Below are positions 59,694 through 64,000 of a stretch of 64,000 nucleotides of DNA, one piece after another. Source of the stretch: Thermaceae bacterium. GTDB taxonomy: Bacteria > Deinococcota > Deinococci > Deinococcales > Thermaceae. A program made the position numbers and the translations under genes. The first letter of the stretch is position 1; every line of letters starts with the position of its first letter. The stretch covers positions 1 through 64,000 of the forward strand of contig JADMIM010000004.1 of the NCBI GenBank assembly GCA_015478585.1. Direction: 5' to 3'. The notes beneath the pieces were generated by a model. The model was not told the origin of the DNA. It ran no database searches and was given only the letters and a program-made list of their open reading frames with translations.

Positions 59694-60580
59694 GCTTTGA
59701 ATCGCCCTGGGCGCTGGGACTGCTGGTGGGCATACCCCTCCTGGCTGGGCTATATTGGCTGGCGCTGGGGGGGCGCTCGAGTGGCTATGCTCTGCACACC
59801 GGAGCGGGCCTGCTGCGGGTGGCGGCCCGGCCTAGGCAGGCCCATCTGTTGGCGGTTTTATACCTTTTGGCGGTGGGACTGGCCTTGTTCGCGCTGGCCA
59901 GGCCAGAAATGAAGCTGATGGCCCCGACCAACTTGGCTGGGGTGATGCTGGCCATTGAAAATGGCTGGGCCATGAGCCAGACCGACTTGCTCCCTAGCCG
60001 CTTCGAGGCTACCAAGGCCGCAGCCCTGGCCCTGGTCAAGGGCCTGCCTCCTAACGTGCCGGTGGGCATCACCACCTTTGCAGGCACGGGGACGGTGCTG
60101 CTACCGCCCACTTTAGACCGAGGGGCCGTCTATCAAGCCCTGCAAAACCTGGACTACGGAGGCGGCAACGCTTTTGTTTACGGCTTGCAAGCAGCCCTTC
60201 AGGCCATGCCTGCCCAAGCCGAGGGGGGCAGTCCGGGGGTCATCGTGCTCTTCGCTCACGGCCACACCCGCTTCGCCCTCGATCCCCTGCAAGTCGCGGC
60301 CACCGCCGCCAAACGGGGCATCAAGATTTATACCGTAGGGGTGGGCACTCCCGGTCACGACTTCGAGGAAGATATCCTCAAAGCAGTGGCCCAAACTACA
60401 GGGGGCCTCTACCGCCCCATCTTTGCCGCCTCCGACTTGGGCCAAGTCTATACCGGGCTGGGCAAGACCATCGTGCTCAAGCCCAAAGCTACCGAAGTCA
60501 GCGGTATGGTAGCCCTGGCGGCGGCAGTCCTCCTGATACTCAGCCTGGGTCTGGGCACTTACCGGCGGCAGGTGGTCTGA
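59690..60580 (+). CDS. VWA-domain membrane protein 2, MIDAS lost
   Basis: 296 aa. Same architecture as its neighbours, membrane helices around residues 6-25 and 52-70 and at the C-terminus. At the metal site the DxSxS motif is replaced by I-E-N-G-W-A-M (89-95), so metal-dependent adhesion is not possible by the usual geometry. The remaining fold (TDLLPSRFEATKAAAL, VPVGITTFAGTGTVLLP) is preserved, arguing for a structural partner of VWA1 and VWA3 rather than a decaying gene. Confidence 0.82.
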   Translation: MSFESPWALGLLVGIPLLAGLYWLALGGRSSGYALHTGAGLLRVAARPRQAHLLAVLYLLAVGLALFALARPEMKLMAPTNLAGVMLAIENGWAMSQTDLLPSRFEATKAAALALVKGLPPNVPVGITTFAGTGTVLLPPTLDRGAVYQALQNLDYGGGNAFVYGLQAALQAMPAQAEGGSPGVIVLFAHGHTRFALDPLQVAATAAKRGIKIYTVGVGTPGHDFEEDILKAVAQTTGGLYRPIFAASDLGQVYTGLGKTIVLKPKATEVSGMVALAAAVLLILSLGLGTYRRQVV

Positions 60581-60581
60581 G

Positions 60582-61541
60582 GTGAGCTTTGTCTGGCCGT
60601 GGGTGTTTTTAGGGTTGTTGCTGCTTCCCCTGCTGGTTTGGGTTTATCGGCGCAGCTTGCGGCCCCCAGCAGAATCGGTGGTTTTCCACCCCAATGTCTC
60701 CCTATTGCAAAAGGCCACCACCCATACCTCCTCCTACACTCGCCACATACCGGCGGTTTTGTTTCTGGGAGCATTGCTACTGGCCCTCCTGGCCTTGGCC
60801 CGGCCCACCTCGAGCTTGCTCGAGGCCGACCCCCGCGCAGGCATCATTCTGGCCGTAGACATCAGCCGCTCGATGCAGGCTACCGATGTACTGCCCAGCC
60901 GCTTCGAGGCCGCCCGTAGCGCCTTGCGAACCTTTGTAAACGAGCTGCCTCAAGGGGCCAGGGTGGGCCTGGTGACTTTTTCCAACAACGCCACCCTGGT
61001 GGTGCCCCTCACCACCAACCGCCAGCGTCTGCAAGATGCCATAGACCTGCTCCAGCTCGACTTGGGAACCGCCATCGGCGAGGGCATCATGGAGAGCCTG
61101 GCGGCCCTGCCCAGGCTCGAGGAGCGCCGTGGCGCGAGCGATCCCAAAAGCCTGGCTACCATCATCCTGCTGACGGACGGGCGCAACCTGGCCGGGATTG
61201 ACCCCCTGGATGCCGCCAACCAGGCCAATCGCCAGCAGGTACGCATCCACACCATCGGGATTGGGCGGGTGAGCAATGGGCCGGTGCCGGGGCTACCCGA
61301 AGGCTATCAGATGGCCGCTGCCTTCGACGAGAAAACCCTGCGGGCCATCGCTCAAATTACCGGGGGCGAATACCAGCCAGTGAACTCCCTTTCCAAGCTC
61401 GAGCAAACCTACAGGGCCCTGCGCCAGAAGATGACCTGGCGGGTACACAAGGACGAGATTAGCGCCCTGTTTGCTCTGGGTGCAGGAGTCTTGCTGATGC
61501 TCAGCATGGGCCTGGCTCAGTTTCGTCGGAGGGTGGTTTAG
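60582..61541 (+). CDS. VWA-domain membrane protein 3 (BatA/B-like)
   Basis: 319 aa, GTG start 1 bp after the previous stop. Membrane helices at about 5-22 and 57-73, VWA domain with MIDAS D93-I-S-R-S97 (AVDISRSMQATD), LVTFSNNATLVVPLT and IILLTDGRN, C-terminal helix (ALFALGAGVLLMLSMGLAQ). Last gene of the MoxR operon. Likely oligomerises with VWA1 and VWA2 at the membrane under MoxR control. Confidence 0.88.
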   Translation: MSFVWPWVFLGLLLLPLLVWVYRRSLRPPAESVVFHPNVSLLQKATTHTSSYTRHIPAVLFLGALLLALLALARPTSSLLEADPRAGIILAVDISRSMQATDVLPSRFEAARSALRTFVNELPQGARVGLVTFSNNATLVVPLTTNRQRLQDAIDLLQLDLGTAIGEGIMESLAALPRLEERRGASDPKSLATIILLTDGRNLAGIDPLDAANQANRQQVRIHTIGIGRVSNGPVPGLPEGYQMAAAFDEKTLRAIAQITGGEYQPVNSLSKLEQTYRALRQKMTWRVHKDEISALFALGAGVLLMLSMGLAQFRRRVV

Positions 61542-61609
61542 AGCTTGGCTCGAGCCTCGAGGAATCGCCAAGGCCAGGCCCGACAGCCGGAATAGACGCT
61601 GTGCTTAAT

Positions 61610-61825
61610 TTAGGGGTTCTTTAGGAATCTAAAGAAGAAGGCTACAAACACTAAGACAATGCCGATATTCACTGCTAGCCGTTCCCAGACCCGATTCCTG
61701 AAGAACAGCAAATCTACGCTAACGACCACGGCTATCAATAGCAAAATGTAAAGCCCAACGTAAATATTTCTTGGCATTTCAGCCACCAGTTTAACAATAT
61801 CATATATCAGCAGCGTACCCAGCAA
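61610..61825 (-). CDS. small membrane protein
   Basis: 71 aa if translation begins at the TTG at 61825, six bases after GGAGGA; an ATG at 61906 would overlap the GH5 gene by 43 bp and add 27 residues with no membrane features. Two hydrophobic helices (NIYVGLYILLLIAVVVSVDLLFF, VNIGIVLVFVAFFFRFL). It lies just downstream of the GH5 gene on the same strand. No family recognised. Confidence 0.5.
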   Translation of the reverse strand: MLGTLLIYDIVKLVAEMPRNIYVGLYILLLIAVVVSVDLLFFRNRVWERLAVNIGIVLVFVAFFFRFLKNP

Positions 61826-61863
61826 CCCGTCTCCTCCAATGCTGGCGACCTCGGGGGTCGCTT

Positions 61864-63273
61864 TTAGGGCTTCGGTACGAGCGCTTTGAGCAGCGACAGC
61901 CGCCACTCCTTAGCGGTGCGGTCGTAGATGCCGAAGCCCGCGCCGAACTCCCAGTAGGCCCAGCTAAAGCCGCGTTTCTCTGCTTCAGAGCGCACAGTGG
62001 CGGTCCACAGCACCCTCGAGTCCAAATCTGCCTTCTCGTAGGCCCCAAACTCGCCCAGGAAAATTGGGCGGTTGTTGTCCCGACCCCACTTCGCCGCGTA
62101 ATCCAAAGCGCCCTGGACGGCGGCTTTCTCGGTGCTGAGCAGGGCGAGGGTTCCACTGGGGCCGCGCAGCTCGAGGTCGTCGAGCAAAATCGGGGGTTGG
62201 GCGCTATTGGTGTTGTTTTGGATGAATAAATCGGTGAGTTTGTCGGGGCTACCGCAGTCGGAGAGCTTCAGGGTGTAGTCGTGCCAGCCATCTTGAGTGG
62301 CAACGGCTTTGCTGCCCTTGTCCACCTTGTTTTCCATGCACTTGACCAGCAGGTTGGCGGCCCTGTTGGCCTTAAAAGCCAGGGTCGTGTAGCCCTGCAC
62401 TCCCATGTCGGAGTGCAGATATAGCCCGCCGTAGCCTTTGGTGTAGGTCAGCTCGAGCCGCTGTTTTCCGCCTTCCATCACCAAGCGCCGCGTCGAATCC
62501 CAAGACCAGTCCGCCCAGCCAGAAGCCCAGGTTCGAGCATCGCCGCTCCAGGTCACACCCATAGGCAACATGGGCTGTATCCAACCAGCCCCCTGGTGGG
62601 TAAAGGTCATGGGATCGTAGTAATGCACCGTAACGATCAGGTTGGGATCGTCGGGCAGCTTCAGTTTTGGCAGTTGCCAGATGCTATTCCAGCTCACCGG
62701 GCCGACGATTACTGGCCTCACCGAATTGCTCTGGCGCACTACGGCCAAGGCTTTGGCGAGCAGGTCGTTCCAGAGCTGCGGAGCATCGTTGAACTTGCCG
62801 TGCGGCTCGTTGAGTAGCTCGAAATAGACCGTGCTGGGGCGGTCTTTATAGCGCTCGGCAATTTGCTTCCAGATAGCCAGGTAGCGCTGGGTTTCGGCTA
62901 CCGGGTCGGCGTTGAGTTCGTCGTAGTGGTGAACGTTGATGATGATATTGAGCCCTTGGCTCATGGCCTGATTAATCGCCCAGTCCACCCGCTCGAAGAA
63001 CTTGGGGTCTACCGTGTAGGGTGCGGTCTTGGTGGCGTGGGTGGTCCAACTCACCGGCAGGCGAATGGTCTTGAAGCCAGCTTGCTTTACCAGGCTGAAA
63101 TACTCGGGTTGAAGGGTCATGCCCCAGTCGCCCTCGTTAGGGGCCTCGAGGGCATTGCCAAAGTTCACCCCCGAGCCGAGCAGGGTGTTCATCCCGGAAA
63201 TGTTCAGGTTGACCTCTGCGGCAGCGCAGCCCGCCAGACCAAGGGTCAAAAGAATTGCCATGGCCGTTCTCAT
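61864..63273 (-). CDS. GH5-type glycoside hydrolase lipoprotein with inserted module
   Basis: 469 aa. Lipoprotein signal with lipobox LAGC (C16). GH5 barrel residues: R71 (TIRLPVSW), NVHHYDE, acid/base E156 (FELLNEPH), VTVHYYDP and nucleophile E408 (IFLGEFGAY), then SWAYWEFGAGFG. Between barrel parts, residues about 244-376 form an extra beta-rich domain (ASGWADWSW, YGGLYLHSDM, DGWHDYTLKLSDC, ILLDDLELRG) resembling a carbohydrate-binding module. Surface or periplasmic beta-glucanase/mannanase activity is expected. Confidence 0.87.
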   Translation of the reverse strand: MRTAMAILLTLGLAGCAAAEVNLNISGMNTLLGSGVNFGNALEAPNEGDWGMTLQPEYFSLVKQAGFKTIRLPVSWTTHATKTAPYTVDPKFFERVDWAINQAMSQGLNIIINVHHYDELNADPVAETQRYLAIWKQIAERYKDRPSTVYFELLNEPHGKFNDAPQLWNDLLAKALAVVRQSNSVRPVIVGPVSWNSIWQLPKLKLPDDPNLIVTVHYYDPMTFTHQGAGWIQPMLPMGVTWSGDARTWASGWADWSWDSTRRLVMEGGKQRLELTYTKGYGGLYLHSDMGVQGYTTLAFKANRAANLLVKCMENKVDKGSKAVATQDGWHDYTLKLSDCGSPDKLTDLFIQNNTNSAQPPILLDDLELRGPSGTLALLSTEKAAVQGALDYAAKWGRDNNRPIFLGEFGAYEKADLDSRVLWTATVRSEAEKRGFSWAYWEFGAGFGIYDRTAKEWRLSLLKALVPKP

Positions 63274-63391
63274 GTTTAGAGCCTAGACCCGCAGGGTGAG
63301 AGCGCGGATGAAAGCGGGGTTGAGCCACGCTTTAGCTGAGTCCAACCCTGTCCTGGGGGACTTTGTAAACCGAACCGAGGGTTAGACTTAA

Positions 63392-63781
63392 AAGATACCA
63401 ATCAAAGGTACTGGACGACAAATCGAGGAAGTCCTAACCGCCTGGGAGGGCATAGAAGCTCATCCCCACCGCTTCGGTGGGCCGGAGTTTTTGCTAGGAA
63501 GCCGCGAAATCGGACACGTTCACGAGGGGATGCGCGCAGCGCATACCGGCTACGCCGGTAACCTGGGCGATGGGCTGGTAGACATTCCCTTCCCGGTGAA
63601 AGTACGGGACGAAGTGATTGCGGCAGGGCTGGCCGAGCCTCACCATATTTTGCCGGATAGCGGCTGGGTCAGCCTATGGTTGCGCGAGCCCAGCGACGTA
63701 GACAAGGCTTTGAAGCTATTCGAGTGCTCCTATGAGCTGGCCCAGCGAGCCCGCCGGGAAGCTCGAGCCGAGGCGACTTAG
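63392..63781 (+). CDS. DUF5519/luciferase-like protein, no standard start, element in frame
   Basis: The protein-like frame runs from just after a stop at 63389-63391: GRQIEEVLTAWEGIEAHPHRFGGPEFLLGSREIGHVH, then GDGLVDIPFPVKVRDEVIAAGLAEPHHILPDSGWVS. These are features of the small DUF5519 family. No ATG, GTG or TTG occurs before TTG 63491, which is inside the conserved region, so it starts at a rare codon (ATA or ATC) or has lost its start. Residues EGMRAAHTGYAGNL (63523-63567) are a palindromic element inserted between GHVH and GDGL. The TAG stop is the first three bases of repeat copy D. Confidence 0.6.
   Translation, partial: KIPIKGTGRQIEEVLTAWEGIEAHPHRFGGPEFLLGSREIGHVHEGMRAAHTGYAGNLGDGLVDIPFPVKVRDEVIAAGLAEPHHILPDSGWVSLWLREPSDVDKALKLFECSYELAQRARREARAEAT
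63523..63567 (+). repeat. double-hairpin palindromic element within a reading frame
   Basis: Two adjacent 15-nt hairpins: ATGCGC-GCA-GCGCAT (63530-63544) and ACCGGC-TAC-GCCGGT (63545-63559), then AACCTGGG. The whole 45 bp is a multiple of three and is inverted relative to the tandem copies at 7945-8019. Confidence 0.75.
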
Positions 63782-63898
63782 AGCGGTTTTCATATCGCGG
63801 TTTCCGCTATTTTTGCCGCTACTCATGGTGGCAAAAAGGCGCTGGGTACGGTCTTTCTAGCGGAGTGGACTGCCGTTTTCTTTCTGAAAACCGCTCTA
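63779..63898 (-). mobile_element. complete TA-flanked MITE-like element, copy D
   Basis: 120 bp including flanking TA dinucleotides: TA-GAGCGGTTTTC at one end and GAAAACCGCTC-TA at the other, with subterminal GCGGTTTCCGC and an internal stem TTTTTGCCGCT...GGTGGCAAAAA. Read on the minus strand it aligns along its length to copies A, B and C. Terminal inverted repeats plus TA flanks and no coding capacity match IS630/Tc1-type MITEs. The first TAG doubles as the stop codon of the DUF5519-like gene. Confidence 0.85.
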
Positions 63899-63913
63899 AA
63901 TAGAGGCCGCCCT

Positions 63914-64000
63914 TCAATCCAGGCTGCGATAAGCCTCCGGGATTGCGTCTGGCTCGAGCCAGAACTCCTCTTCTTGCTGCTTGGCCTGGCCCTGTAGCAC
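63914..64000 (-). CDS. 3' end of an unidentified gene
   Basis: Only the last 28 codons lie in the window, ending ..EFWLEPDAIPEAYRSLD-stop. The frame is open to the window edge on the minus strand. It is hydrophilic and acidic; nothing in it identifies a family. Confidence 0.5.
   Translation of the reverse strand: MLQGQAKQQEEEFWLEPDAIPEAYRSLD

Overview
The window is about 60 percent GC, densely coded and free of rRNA and tRNA genes that I can see. It looks like Thermaceae chromosome, most likely Meiothermus or a close relative. The evidence is an LysW-dependent lysine pathway (lysJ, lysK), an S-layer-homology outer-membrane protein with a coiled coil, Thermus-like PII and 7Fe ferredoxin, bacillithiol synthesis (bshC), several leaderless-type promoters, and extreme over-representation of the hexamer CTCGAG. 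The genus is inferred from the gene set, not from a search.

Layout. 1-6.5 kb: the end of mazG, a Nudix hydrolase, an MBL-fold protein, a divergently controlled sugar/polyol dehydrogenase versus GntR + DapA-like cluster, an MFS carrier and ferredoxin. 6.6-11 kb: lysJ, an MFS carrier, lysK, trmL. 11-19 kb: a diguanylate cyclase, amt-glnB, hrcA, a MoaD-MoaE fusion, an SLH outer-membrane protein and a SWIM protein. 19.2-20.7 kb: an FMN riboswitch ahead of a RibY/NMT1-like binding protein. 20.6-27.3 kb: a secreted transglutaminase-like protein, a polysaccharide deacetylase, an HGSNAT-like membrane acyltransferase and a two-component system.

27.4-41.2 kb is a sugar catabolic island: a LacI regulator with a textbook operator, an FSA-type aldolase, a PfkB kinase, an ABC importer, a second binding protein without signal peptide, L-fuconate dehydratase, a fucose-isomerase-like protein, an aldo/keto reductase, a 2-keto-3-deoxy-L-fuconate dehydrogenase-like SDR and L-fuconolactonase. 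This gives most of the non-phosphorylating L-fucose route beside an apparent isomerase/kinase/aldolase set. 41.5-48.4 kb: envelope proteins, a multi-PAS histidine kinase, a BRO/DinD-like gene and a YqjD/YqjE-like operon. 48.5-55.7 kb: bshC, a SpoIID protein, a tandem S41 pair and a DHA2 exporter. 55.9-61.5 kb: a MoxR-DUF58-VWA operon. 61.6-64 kb: a GH5 lipoprotein split by an inserted module and a DUF5519-like gene.

The most unusual content is the small repeats. A roughly 118-bp element with TIRs GAGCGGTTTTC flanked by TA (IS630/Tc1-like MITE architecture) repeatedly lies exactly on stop codons, where insertion into the TA of TAA/TAG regenerates TAG. One copy appears to have lost that stop and extended a histidine kinase by seven residues. 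Another supplies the start of the fuconolactonase. A second element, two 15-nt hairpins, sits in frame inside a DUF5519-like gene and recurs near 7.95 kb. A third intergenic family has a conserved core of about 55 bp with possible covarying stems.
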